33,303 nt of DNA from an uncultured Bacilli bacterium (GTDB lineage: Bacteria; Bacillota_I; Bacilli_A; RF39; UBA660): assembly GCA_934096715.1 (NCBI GenBank), contig CAKOMQ010000014.1, positions 1 through 33,303 on the forward strand, given 5' to 3'. This document shows, one piece after another, positions 24,184-32,382 of the stretch; positions within the stretch are counted from its first letter, which is position 1; every line of letters begins with the position of its first letter. The notes beneath the pieces are model-generated. The model saw only the letters and a list, made by a program, of their open reading frames with translations. It made no database searches and had not been told where the DNA came from. The translations under genes and the position numbers were made by a program.

Positions 24184-25984
24184 TTCCTTTCTTTTTATTT
24201 AAATAACTTTCCATATCTTCACTAGATATTACTTCATAATTATTTGCTATTACTTCTATATCTTTAAAATCATAACTTGGAACATCATAATCAACTGTTA
24301 TAGTTGCAATAGCATTATCTACTTTTCCATGCTCGTATGATGGAGCATGACCATCAGTAGTAAGACTTATGTTAGGATGTTTTAAAATATCATACTTTAA
24401 ATCTTTTATCGGTCTTTCTCCTCTTATAAATAAAATTGCATACTTGTTATCTAACATTCTAACTTCATCTGGCGTCATTAAATCTCTACCAGTTTGTTGA
24501 TAATTTGTTGAATAATTACCATTTCTTCCATGTGATTTACCATAAGTGTTTAAATCTAAATTTTCTTTTCCCATAAGTTCACTAACATATTTATGAGTGC
24601 TTTGTTCATTACCACCTAGATATAAAAACTCATCACAATTACCTAAAATACTTTCCCATTGTTTCTCAAAAAGTGCCTTAATTTGAGCTATATTCTGAAC
24701 AATAATAGATACTGAAACCTGCCTTGACCTCATGACGGAGAGAATTTTTTCAAAGTCATCAGGAAGACTAACATTTGGAAATTCGTCCATTACAAAATGA
24801 ACTGGAATAGGTAAACTTCCACCATATTTATGATCTGCTAAATAAAATAATTGTTGAAATAATTGAGTGTATAAAATACTTACTATAAAGTTAAATGATG
24901 TATCGTTATCTGGTATTAAAGCAAATAATGCTGTTTTCTTCTCTCCTAAACTTGGTAAATCTAATTCATCTGTCATAGTAAGCATTGCTAGACTTCTTAG
25001 ATTAAACTTTTCTAATCTTGATGCTAATGTTATTTGAATTGACTTTAGTGTTTTAGCACTTCCAGAGTGATAATCTTTGTAATATTTCAAAGCAATATGT
25101 TCTGGATTCTTTTCTTCTAGTTTTTCAAAAAGTAAATCAAGTGGAGAAGAATACATATCATCATCCTCTTTAACATCTCCTGCTCTTAACATTTCCATAA
25201 CCATAGTAAAGTTTTGTTCTTCTTCTGGTGCTTCATACCACAAATAAAAAATTAGTGATAATAAAAGCATTGATGCAGCAGTATCCCAAAAAGGGTCATT
25301 ACTCTGGCTTCCTTTTGGTGTTGTTGATTTGAAAAGATTAGTTACAAGTCTTTGAACATCATTATCACTTTTTAAATATACAAATGGATTATAACAATGA
25401 CTCTTATCCATATTGATTAAATCCAAGACTTTAACTTCATAACCTTTTTGTTCTAACAAATAACCTGTATCTCTTAATATTTCTCCTTTTGGGTCTAATG
25501 TTACAAAAGAACAATTACACTGCATTATATTAGGTTTTGCATAAAATCTAGTTTTACCAGCACCACTACCACCACATACCAAAACATTTAAGTTTCTTCT
25601 GTGCTTTTTACCATCAAGTCCTATTTCAACATTTCTAGTTAGTATCTTGTTATTATTACTATTTTTTTCTTGATACTTCTTGCAGATATTTTTTGCACTT
25701 CCCCATTTAGCACTTCCATATTCTTCATTTCTTCTATAATTTTTTCTTGTAGAAAAGTATAGAACTATTCCACCAATATATATAAGTAATAAAAAAAGAA
25801 CAGTATTCAAACTATTCTCACATATCTTAATATTAAATGGATTATTAAATATTTGATTACTATTTTTAATTATACTAATTAATCCATCATTAGAATAAGG
25901 TGCTACTAAAAGTGCAATCCATATAATAGGAATAATGCCTATAATTGATAAGATTATTATTTGTCTTTTTTTATCTTCTTCCAT
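24158..25984 (-). CDS. VirD4/TraG-type coupling protein
   Basis: The coupling protein recognises the relaxosome and feeds DNA to the channel. The 608-aa protein has two N-terminal membrane helices (about 8-30 and 60-80), the Walker A loop VCGGSGAGKTRFYAKPNI (about 136-153), LDPKGEIL, and the Walker B region HFVMDEFPNVSLPDDF, followed by SIIVQNIAQIKALFEKQW. Length is usual for the VirD4 of Tn1549-like elements. It overlaps the genes on both sides. Confidence 0.94.
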   Translation of the reverse strand: MEEDKKRQIIILSIIGIIPIIWIALLVAPYSNDGLISIIKNSNQIFNNPFNIKICENSLNTVLFLLLIYIGGIVLYFSTRKNYRRNEEYGSAKWGSAKNICKKYQEKNSNNNKILTRNVEIGLDGKKHRRNLNVLVCGGSGAGKTRFYAKPNIMQCNCSFVTLDPKGEILRDTGYLLEQKGYEVKVLDLINMDKSHCYNPFVYLKSDNDVQRLVTNLFKSTTPKGSQSNDPFWDTAASMLLLSLIFYLWYEAPEEEQNFTMVMEMLRAGDVKEDDDMYSSPLDLLFEKLEEKNPEHIALKYYKDYHSGSAKTLKSIQITLASRLEKFNLRSLAMLTMTDELDLPSLGEKKTALFALIPDNDTSFNFIVSILYTQLFQQLFYLADHKYGGSLPIPVHFVMDEFPNVSLPDDFEKILSVMRSRQVSVSIIVQNIAQIKALFEKQWESILGNCDEFLYLGGNEQSTHKYVSELMGKENLDLNTYGKSHGRNGNYSTNYQQTGRDLMTPDEVRMLDNKYAILFIRGERPIKDLKYDILKHPNISLTTDGHAPSYEHGKVDNAIATITVDYDVPSYDFKDIEVIANNYEVISSEDMESYLNKKKGNDKNEEQK

Positions 25985-26312
25985 TATCTCTCGTAACTAT
26001 CCTTGAAAGGACTTTTTTTTTACTAACTTTTTCACTATCATCTAATAATCTTAACAAAAGCTCATTTACTTCACTTCTTGACTCATTCATACTTTTTAAT
26101 TTATATCTATAATTATTTAAGGCATTTATAATTATACCTATTTCGTACTTATCCATATCCATTTTTCCGTATTCAGATAATTTAATAATTATTTCATCAA
26201 CAGACTCTGTGGATCTTTCTTGCTTTGATAAATAGTTTCTTAATAAATTGAGTGATTTTATGATTAAATTACTTTCTAATATTGTAAATTCATACTTTAT
26301 TGTATCTTTCAT
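25971..26312 (-). CDS. 113-aa ICE protein, unknown
   Basis: A small, helical, soluble protein (YEFTILESNLIIKSLNLLRN start; basic RIVTRDNGRR end). It overlaps virD4 by 14 nt and is 2 nt from the ArdC-like gene. It might assist the coupling protein, by position only. Confidence 0.55.
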   Translation of the reverse strand: MKDTIKYEFTILESNLIIKSLNLLRNYLSKQERSTESVDEIIIKLSEYGKMDMDKYEIGIIINALNNYRYKLKSMNESRSEVNELLLRLLDDSEKVSKKKVLSRIVTRDNGRR

Positions 26313-26314
26313 AA

Positions 26315-27154
26315 TTACCTTTCTTGTTCTCTATTCTTTTGCTTTACATTCTCTTGCACATAATCACTAATTTGTTTATTAAGTTCTTTAACTGATTCTT
26401 TTATTGATGTTAGTTCATTTACAACATCTTTCTTTTCCATACCTTTAAATCTTTCAGTAATTTTTTCTATATTATCAAATTCAATATCAAAGCCATATTT
26501 TTTGCATAACATATATGCTACACATTCTGCTTTTTCATTATCAACTTCCTTTGTATTATCATATATGTTTATTTTAGCAAGTTCTGTTATTGCAGTTTTA
26601 AATGCAATATTACTATCTTCATTTCTACATAAATACAAGACTTTATTTTCTGTATCCCATTTAGAAGATAAATCATTTTCTAAACTATCAACACTTTTAA
26701 CATCCATAGGGCATTCATGTAGGAGTGCTTGTAATATCATTTTTTTATCATAATTTTTAGTATATGGTTTCATATTAGTTTCAGATACATCTACAAGTTC
26801 TTTAGCAGTATATCCTTTGATTGTTCTACCATCTTTAGTAGTGTATGGTTCTCTAGGATCAAGTATAACAATCTTTTTAGGATACTTACTTTTAAAACTT
26901 ACATTATCTTCTATCCATTTTTTCATTTCTTTTAATTGTATTGCATTAGGTAATTGTTTAGCAATTAAAATAGCATTTCTTGGTGTATATAAGTCAAACT
27001 TACCTTGCACTGCTAAATACTCTTTAAAAAAATCAGGATTAGTAGTTATTTCTTCTAATCCCTCATCAATAGTTTTATAAGCATTATCTAACTGTTCTCT
27101 TTTCTTTTTAATATATGCCTCTTTATCATAAGATGCTTTTGTTTCCTCTTTCAT
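26315..27154 (-). CDS. ArdC-like protein with degenerate zinc motif
   Basis: The 279-aa protein shows the ArdC N-terminal ssDNA-binding pattern (KFDLYTPRNAILIAKQLPNA then KKWIEDN, about 52-85). ArdC proteins protect incoming single-stranded DNA from restriction. The C-terminal half aligns in order with the metallopeptidase part (KAECVAYMLCKKYGFD matches the usual E-x-VAYxxC end), but the expected HExxH zinc motif reads TELAK, so hydrolytic activity is probably lost. It lies between PcfB-like and virD4 genes. Confidence 0.75.
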   Translation of the reverse strand: MKEETKASYDKEAYIKKKREQLDNAYKTIDEGLEEITTNPDFFKEYLAVQGKFDLYTPRNAILIAKQLPNAIQLKEMKKWIEDNVSFKSKYPKKIVILDPREPYTTKDGRTIKGYTAKELVDVSETNMKPYTKNYDKKMILQALLHECPMDVKSVDSLENDLSSKWDTENKVLYLCRNEDSNIAFKTAITELAKINIYDNTKEVDNEKAECVAYMLCKKYGFDIEFDNIEKITERFKGMEKKDVVNELTSIKESVKELNKQISDYVQENVKQKNREQER

Positions 27155-27156
27155 AT

Positions 27157-27969
27157 TTATCTTTCCTTTCCATTTTTAAACTTTTGTTTTTTTACTTTAC
27201 CATCAGGAGAATATGTTGTTTTAGTTTTTTTATTAACATCTATTTCTATTGCCTCCTGACCTTTTTTTATAGCTTCCCTATAATCTTTTGGAACATTTCT
27301 ATACTTTACTTCATCTTTTAATCTTTGAAGTAATTTACGAACAGATGGTTTATTTTCTTTAATAACACCTTCCTGTACCTTTAAGTTCTCTAAGCTGGGC
27401 TCTGACAGAGGTTTTTGTGTCTTTGCCACATCGGGGTTTGATATTTCGTTTTTCTCCTTTTGAATTGGTTTTGCTAATATATCATTAGCAAGTTTTTCTT
27501 CATCAGAAATAACTGGAATGCCTTTCTCTTTGGCTTCTTTCATCATTTCTTCCATCTTGTCTTTTTCTATTTCATTTCTAATTGTAATGTTATCAGTTTG
27601 AGCAAGTTTAAATCTTTCAACAACACGATTTACTTTTGATGCATCTTCACTTCTAACCATAATATCTACTATCCCATCATTATCAGGAAGATTTTTATCA
27701 ATTAAAGCAGTATAAAGTATGCCGTATTTTTTTGCTTCTTTTTCAAACTTTTTAAGTTCACTTGCTTTAACTGAAAATATTTGAAGTGGACTACCAGATT
27801 TTAACATCTTATTAAGTGATGTTTTACCTTTTGTCATTTGTTTATCTTTCGCCATAGTATAAAGCATAACTGCTATTCTTTCTGCACCAGTTCCACTTAC
27901 TCTTAATAACATTTCAATTCCCTCAATAGAAAACTTGACCATTTGCTCTGCAGCTTCACTTGAATTCAT
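27157..27969 (-). CDS. PcfB-family (DUF3801) protein
   Basis: The N-terminal 135 residues carry the DUF3801 pattern (EAAEQMVKFSIEGIEMLLRV, KGKTSLNKMLKSG, FEKEAKKYGILYTALID). PcfB in pCF10 is a relaxosome accessory factor that helps bring the DNA to the coupling protein. The C-terminal half is charged and probably disordered. It overlaps the relaxase gene by 4 nt. Confidence 0.85.
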   Translation of the reverse strand: MNSSEAAEQMVKFSIEGIEMLLRVSGTGAERIAVMLYTMAKDKQMTKGKTSLNKMLKSGSPLQIFSVKASELKKFEKEAKKYGILYTALIDKNLPDNDGIVDIMVRSEDASKVNRVVERFKLAQTDNITIRNEIEKDKMEEMMKEAKEKGIPVISDEEKLANDILAKPIQKEKNEISNPDVAKTQKPLSEPSLENLKVQEGVIKENKPSVRKLLQRLKDEVKYRNVPKDYREAIKKGQEAIEIDVNKKTKTTYSPDGKVKKQKFKNGKER

Positions 27970-29273
27970 TTATCTCTCTCCTTTCCTTTTTCTTCAAGTT
28001 CTTTGATACTTTCTTCTATATCTTTACTTCTTTTTTCTATTCCATCACATAAGACCACCTCCCTTCGCTTTTCTTTTAATTCTTTAGTGATTTCATTTAT
28101 TTGATTACGAATTAACAATTTTTCTTCTTCTGTTTTAACTCTTTTATGCTTTACCCAAAGGTTATGTTTTTTTCCAACTAATTCTTGAACTTCTCTATTT
28201 ATCTGTTCTTTATAAAATAAAAACTGCTCATGGGTTTCTATCTTTTCCCTTACAAGCAGTCTTGTTTGATTTGATATTTCTTCCATTTTATTCAAATCTA
28301 ATCTAATATTTACTGGAAGAACTTTTCTTGGATATTTAGTTGGATAAACTTTTAAAATATAACAATAATGTTTAAATAATCCATATAATCCGTGTGCTTT
28401 ATTCTTTTTATATTCCTTTTTATAATTGTAGTCATTATTGTATGATTCAATGAAAGGTATTCTGGGTAAGTGTGTATTTTCAATTCTAGTATTAATACTA
28501 TCTATAGAATAATCACTACCAAATGCTCTTTCAATTCTAATATTTCTTTTATATGGGCTTCTTCTTATACTTAACTTCCCATATCTTTCTTTCACTTCAT
28601 ATCCCATCTTCTCTATAATGTTGATAAAATCTTTATAAGATACTGCCATACCTATTGCTCTGTCTAAATCTTGTTTAGCAAAAGTATGATAATTTGTCTT
28701 TTTTACATAGCCTTGATAATAATTATCATAATTAACTTTCTTAACTTTTTTATCTTTAACTACACTTAATCCATATTCCTCACATAATGAATCAGATACT
28801 TGTCTTATAAGTGCATAAGTTTCTCTACTGTCGTGATATTTTTTTCCATCTTTGAATGATACCGAATTGATTACAAAATGATTATGAATATGCTTACAAT
28901 TTGTATGTGTACTAACTATTACTTCAAATCTATCTCCCCATATTTCCTCAGCTAATTTCACTCCTATTAAATGTGCTTGTGTTGGAGTAATTTCTCCTTC
29001 TTTAAATGATTGAAAAGCATGATAACCAAGTATTCCACTTTTTTTACCATATAACTCTTTAGTAAGCATCATATCTTTGTATGGTCTATGAGTAGAACAA
29101 TTTAAAGCTGATACAAAACATTCTTCTTCAGTTTCATAATTTAATTTCTCATAACCATCTAGTTTATGTAATTCTTGATAATCTCCATCTTTCATTGTTT
29201 TTTCTGGATTTATAACATAGTCAATAACATGGTCTAATCTTTTTTCAACTTTCCATATTCCTGTTGTTGCCAT
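27966..29273 (-). CDS. Relaxase / mobilization nuclease (MobA/VirD2-like)
   Basis: The relaxase nicks the element at oriT and leads the strand into the recipient. The 435-aa protein has the two relaxase motifs: GYHAFQSFKEGEITPTQAHL around residues 95-115 and the metal-binding histidines HTNCKHIHNHFVINSVSF (about 136-153). The catalytic Tyr is likely in the N-terminal part. The C-terminus is coiled-coil, Lys/Glu-rich. The nick site itself was not found. Confidence 0.92.
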   Translation of the reverse strand: MATTGIWKVEKRLDHVIDYVINPEKTMKDGDYQELHKLDGYEKLNYETEEECFVSALNCSTHRPYKDMMLTKELYGKKSGILGYHAFQSFKEGEITPTQAHLIGVKLAEEIWGDRFEVIVSTHTNCKHIHNHFVINSVSFKDGKKYHDSRETYALIRQVSDSLCEEYGLSVVKDKKVKKVNYDNYYQGYVKKTNYHTFAKQDLDRAIGMAVSYKDFINIIEKMGYEVKERYGKLSIRRSPYKRNIRIERAFGSDYSIDSINTRIENTHLPRIPFIESYNNDYNYKKEYKKNKAHGLYGLFKHYCYILKVYPTKYPRKVLPVNIRLDLNKMEEISNQTRLLVREKIETHEQFLFYKEQINREVQELVGKKHNLWVKHKRVKTEEEKLLIRNQINEITKELKEKRREVVLCDGIEKRSKDIEESIKELEEKGKERDK

Positions 29274-29334
29274 TCTTCCTCTATCCTAGAACATTCACTA
29301 GACACCTTTAAACAAGCATATAAAAAAAGTAATA

Positions 29335-29670
29335 TCATTTATTACCTGCTATATTCTTATTTAAAAATTGTAATTTTAAGTCATCAATTAGAATATCAAG
29401 TCTAATTACTTCTTCTCTATATTCTCTTTCATCTATAAAGCCAAGTGAATGTGCTTTTCTTGTAAGTTGATTTATATTATTAGATATTGACCTTAAATCT
29501 CTAACAACTTCGTAAAACTTATTGCTTGGTGCTTCTTTTATTGAATTACCCATTATAAGATTTCTAACTATATCACTTTCATTCATTCCACTTTTATTAC
29601 ATAATTCTTTTATTCTGTTTTCTTCTTCATCATTAAACCAGAAGTTCTTTTTATGTGTTCTTCTTCTCAT
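29335..29670 (-). CDS. MobC-family relaxosome protein
   Basis: The 111-aa protein has a ribbon-helix-helix start (RTHKKNFWFNDEEENRIKEL) and the MobC-type NNINQLTRKAHSLGFID. It binds near oriT and helps the relaxase. I chose the ATG at 29670 (GAGAGGG just upstream) over an in-frame TTG at 29688. A terminator-like hairpin ends only about 17 nt before this start, which leaves no room for a promoter between. Confidence 0.87.
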   Translation of the reverse strand: MRRRTHKKNFWFNDEEENRIKELCNKSGMNESDIVRNLIMGNSIKEAPSNKFYEVVRDLRSISNNINQLTRKAHSLGFIDEREYREEVIRLDILIDDLKLQFLNKNIAGNK

Positions 29671-29686
29671 TTTTTCCCTCTCTTTC

Positions 29687-29719
29687 AAAAAAGACTAGTT
29701 ATATTTCAAACTAACCTCA
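29687..29719 (-). terminator. Terminator/attenuator before mobC, copy 1 of a 33-nt repeat
   Basis: On the - strand TTAGTT pairs with AACTAG (29709-29714 / 29695-29700), followed by TC and six Us (29687-29692). The 33-nt unit recurs at 32331-32363 with one mismatch. It ends the cargo module, and the transfer operon starts directly behind it. Confidence 0.6.
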
Positions 29720-29772
29720 TAACCCATTACTTTTTTCATATAATTCTATCATTAATTTCAAGTATTTCATCA

Positions 29773-31023
29773 CTAATTAAAATACCTTTGTCCAGATGAA
29801 CGAGTCCACGATTCTGAATAACCATTAGTACAACTAACTGCTACCCAATATAAATATGGGTAATTATAATTTCTATAATTAGTATGACTAGCAATATATT
29901 CTTTTTGTGCCTCTGCTTCTACTCTAGTTAATGTATAATCGGTAACTACCCAATAATAACTTGTTGTAGATGGTGCAATTTCTACTCTACCAGTCCAACC
30001 TGCATCTTGAAAAACTTTTAGTAATGCTGTGGCATTTCCGTAAGGACCATGCCCAGTCATTAACATACAATAAGACTCTGTAACATTTGCAGTTAAACTT
30101 ATATTATAATCTGGCATTGTATCTACCCAGTTATTCCATCCGTGAAATGTATGATAATTATCTAATAGTGATTGGGCATTTAAGTTTTCAATACTATTAC
30201 CATATCCTACACTTCTTGTAGTCCATAAATTACCATTAACATAATAAGAAACGGTATAATAATTTTGACTCCAATTAGCAGTATAAGTTTTATTTCCTAT
30301 GCCACCAGATACAGTTACATTTTTGCTCATACCATTAATATCTGTACCACTCCAACCAGTAAATGTATAACCTTTTCTACTAGGTATTGGTAGTGTATAA
30401 GTATCATTTACATTATAACTTGTAGGTTGTCCACTTATTGAGCCACCATTTAAGTTATATGAAATAGAATATGTATTAATAGTCCAGTTTGCTTTGTAGT
30501 TTCTATTACCAATGCTACCTTTTGAAATTACAACATCTTTACTTATGCCATTAATGTCTGTGCCACTCCACCCTGCAAAAGAGTACCCTCTTTTACTAGG
30601 TATTGGTAGTGTATAAGTATCATTTACATTATAGCTTGTAGGTTGTCCACTTATTGTACCTCCGTTTAAGTCATAAGTAATATTATAAGTGATAATATTC
30701 CATTTAGCGTATATCTTCTTATTATTAATATCTTCTACATTAGAAATATCTTTGTTATAAATTACATTTCCATTAGATGAATTAGAATAACCTATAAATG
30801 TATATCCTTTACGATATGGTGTTGGTAGTGTTGCTGATAGTCCATTTAATATAACCTTTTCATTAGCAAAAGTACCACCACTTGCATCAATAGAAAATTC
30901 GTAACTTTCTGCTTTAAACTCATTTGTATAATTTGCAGTTGTATTAAATGTAGCAAGAGTTATACCAACAGTGCAAAACATAGCAGTTATTGTAATAATT
31001 AATAAACTAATTTTTTTCTTCAT
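29773..31023 (-). CDS. Secreted InlB-repeat protein with SipW-type signal
   Basis: The 416-aa protein begins with a signal-like helix (LLIITITAMFCTVGITLATF) whose GxTLAxF end resembles SipW-dependent signal peptides, including the one two genes upstream. Four Listeria-Bacteroides (InlB_B type) repeats follow (about 45-315). Two of them are nearly identical over a 72-residue (216-nt) period with GYTFTGWSGTDING-type cores. The last 100 residues, with Tyr/Trp-rich DAGWTGRVEIAPSTTSYYWV, match nothing I recognise. There is no LPXTG or other anchor. The ATG at 31023 has GGAGG upstream; the gene overlaps sipW by 17 nt. Likely a matrix-associated or adhesive protein. Confidence 0.82.
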   Translation of the reverse strand: MKKKISLLIITITAMFCTVGITLATFNTTANYTNEFKAESYEFSIDASGGTFANEKVILNGLSATLPTPYRKGYTFIGYSNSSNGNVIYNKDISNVEDINNKKIYAKWNIITYNITYDLNGGTISGQPTSYNVNDTYTLPIPSKRGYSFAGWSGTDINGISKDVVISKGSIGNRNYKANWTINTYSISYNLNGGSISGQPTSYNVNDTYTLPIPSRKGYTFTGWSGTDINGMSKNVTVSGGIGNKTYTANWSQNYYTVSYYVNGNLWTTRSVGYGNSIENLNAQSLLDNYHTFHGWNNWVDTMPDYNISLTANVTESYCMLMTGHGPYGNATALLKVFQDAGWTGRVEIAPSTTSYYWVVTDYTLTRVEAEAQKEYIASHTNYRNYNYPYLYWVAVSCTNGYSESWTRSSGQRYFN

Positions 31024-31516
31024 CAATGATTACCTCCTTATGCTTTTGCTTTCTATATATGTCATAACCTAAATCAATTACTAATAATGAAACAGTTATA
31101 AATAATATATATTTATGAGTGTATATAAAGTCAGCATATAATCCTAGGTATGGGATGCACCATTGTGTCCCTTTTCCTAACACTTGCTCGTTATTAACTA
31201 CCAAAAAATCATTTGTTTGGTTAGCATCTCCTTTTGTAATAAAACCACCCTTTACTTGTTCTACAATTCTATGTGATATTGTATGATTTTTATATCTATA
31301 AACTAAAATATCATCCTTATTAAAATCATCAAGATCATTGCTACGATAATAAATTAAAGAACCGACCTTTAATGTCGGCTCCATACTTCCAGAAATCACA
31401 ACCAGTGGTGTATGTCCAAAAAATCTTGGTATAAAAATAAGTAGATAGATAAGAACTAAAATATACAATATACTAATTACTCCATTCTTAACTTTCATTA
31501 ACATTTTTTTCACCAT
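31007..31516 (-). CDS. sipW: SipW-type (ER-like) signal peptidase I
   Basis: This membrane protease removes special signal peptides from fibre-forming proteins. The 169-aa protein has an N-terminal helix (about 12-33), catalytic Ser in VVISGSMEPTLKVGS, the SipW/ER-type His in TISHRIVEQ instead of Lys, the GDANQTND box, and a C-terminal helix (about 132-152). In Bacillus and Clostridium, SipW serves TasA or BsaA proteins, and the neighbours here fit that. The usual Shine-Dalgarno is 28 nt before the ATG, with a 6-bp hairpin between; an ATG at 31504 with weak GGTGA is an alternative start. Confidence 0.87.
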   Translation of the reverse strand: MVKKMLMKVKNGVISILYILVLIYLLIFIPRFFGHTPLVVISGSMEPTLKVGSLIYYRSNDLDDFNKDDILVYRYKNHTISHRIVEQVKGGFITKGDANQTNDFLVVNNEQVLGKGTQWCIPYLGLYADFIYTHKYILFITVSLLVIDLGYDIYRKQKHKEVIIDEEKN

Positions 31517-31552
31517 AAATAATGAACTTTAATAGTTCACTCATTCTCCTTT

Positions 31553-32179
31553 CTACCAAAAATTTTTTGCTTGATCATACTGCACTGTATCAATTTTAAC
31601 TGTTAATGTATAAGTAGCATCATCATATCCATTTCCAGTTGAAGTAAATGTAATAGTTTTACCATCTTGAGAAACGCTGGTATTTAAATCTGCTTTAATA
31701 TCTTTATTAAAAGTTACTCCAGTTATAAAAGAAGAAGATGTTTCATTTGGTAATAATTTAGTCATATTTGATTTACTACCATAGTAATAATAACCATCTT
31801 CACTTTTAGTCCAACTATTATCAAAATTTATTATAGCAGCTACATTATTATCATCATCTGTAAGTGATATTTCTTTGCCTTTGGCATTTACCCACTTTTC
31901 AGTATATGATGCACGAAGTGCCATATCAATAGTTCCATTATTAGTAACCTTTATAGTCTTTTCGGTTGTTGTCCCTGGAGTCCAATCACTAGGTGATTCA
32001 AATACTTCTACTATCTTTGTTTCATACTTTGCAGTATTAAAAATATCTTTAATCGTACTACTTGTTGTAAAATATGCAAGTGTACCCCCTAATACTGTAA
32101 ATAAACTAATTCCTCCTACTATTAACAATTTTGTTCTTTTATCTTTTTTCTTTTTTACTACATTATTATTTGTTTTCAT
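31553..32179 (-). CDS. BsaA/TasA-like SipW-dependent fibre protein
   Basis: The 208-aa product has a Lys-rich start, a signal helix (LLIVGGISLFTVLGGTLAYF) with the GTLAYF cleavage region typical of SipW substrates, and one beta-rich domain (EVFESPSDWTPGTTTEKTIK, NNGTIDMALRASY). This fits camelysin/TasA/BsaA proteins, which assemble into biofilm or pilus fibres. The first in-frame TTG (32209) is ignored; ATG 32179 has AAAGGAAAGGA upstream. It is first in the unit with sipW and the InlB-repeat gene. Confidence 0.82.
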   Translation of the reverse strand: MKTNNNVVKKKKDKRTKLLIVGGISLFTVLGGTLAYFTTSSTIKDIFNTAKYETKIVEVFESPSDWTPGTTTEKTIKVTNNGTIDMALRASYTEKWVNAKGKEISLTDDDNNVAAIINFDNSWTKSEDGYYYYGSKSNMTKLLPNETSSSFITGVTFNKDIKADLNTSVSQDGKTITFTSTGNGYDDATYTLTVKIDTVQYDQAKNFW

Positions 32180-32260
32180 ATTATCAATCCTTTCCTTTCT
32201 TTTAAACAAATATTTTTAAATTAAATATTAAATACAATCAATTTAACCACCTCCTTCAAT

Positions 32261-32286
32261 AAAAAAAGATTGAAATTAATCAATCT
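32261..32286 (-). terminator. Terminator-like hairpin upstream of fibre operon
   Basis: A 7-bp stem (32267-32273 / 32280-32286) is followed by seven Us on the - strand. It lies just before GGAGGTGG at about 32247-32255, which itself precedes only a 6-codon TTG ORF. Possible attenuator of the fibre operon. Confidence 0.6.
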
Positions 32287-32329
32287 ATCTTAATTTAAAT
32301 GCATAATTTTCATTCTCATTCTAATCAAT

Positions 32330-32363
32330 AAAAAAAGACTAGTTATATTTCAAACTAATCTCA
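32330..32363 (-). terminator. Terminator of the 274-aa gene, copy 2 of the 33-nt repeat
   Basis: The stem 32339-32344 / 32353-32358 is followed by seven Us on the - strand. The unit is nearly identical to 29687-29719 and in the same orientation. Confidence 0.65.
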
Positions 32364-32382
32364 CTAGTAAATTGTTGATTTA

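Noticed and set aside
29689..29772. oriT in the gap upstream of mobC
   Set aside because: The position is right, but apart from the terminator-like repeat I see no nick-site motif or asymmetric inverted repeat that I can defend.
29773..31023. Cell-wall anchoring of the InlB-repeat protein
   Set aside because: The C-terminus has no LPXTG-like motif, hydrophobic helix or basic tail, so sortase anchoring is not supported.
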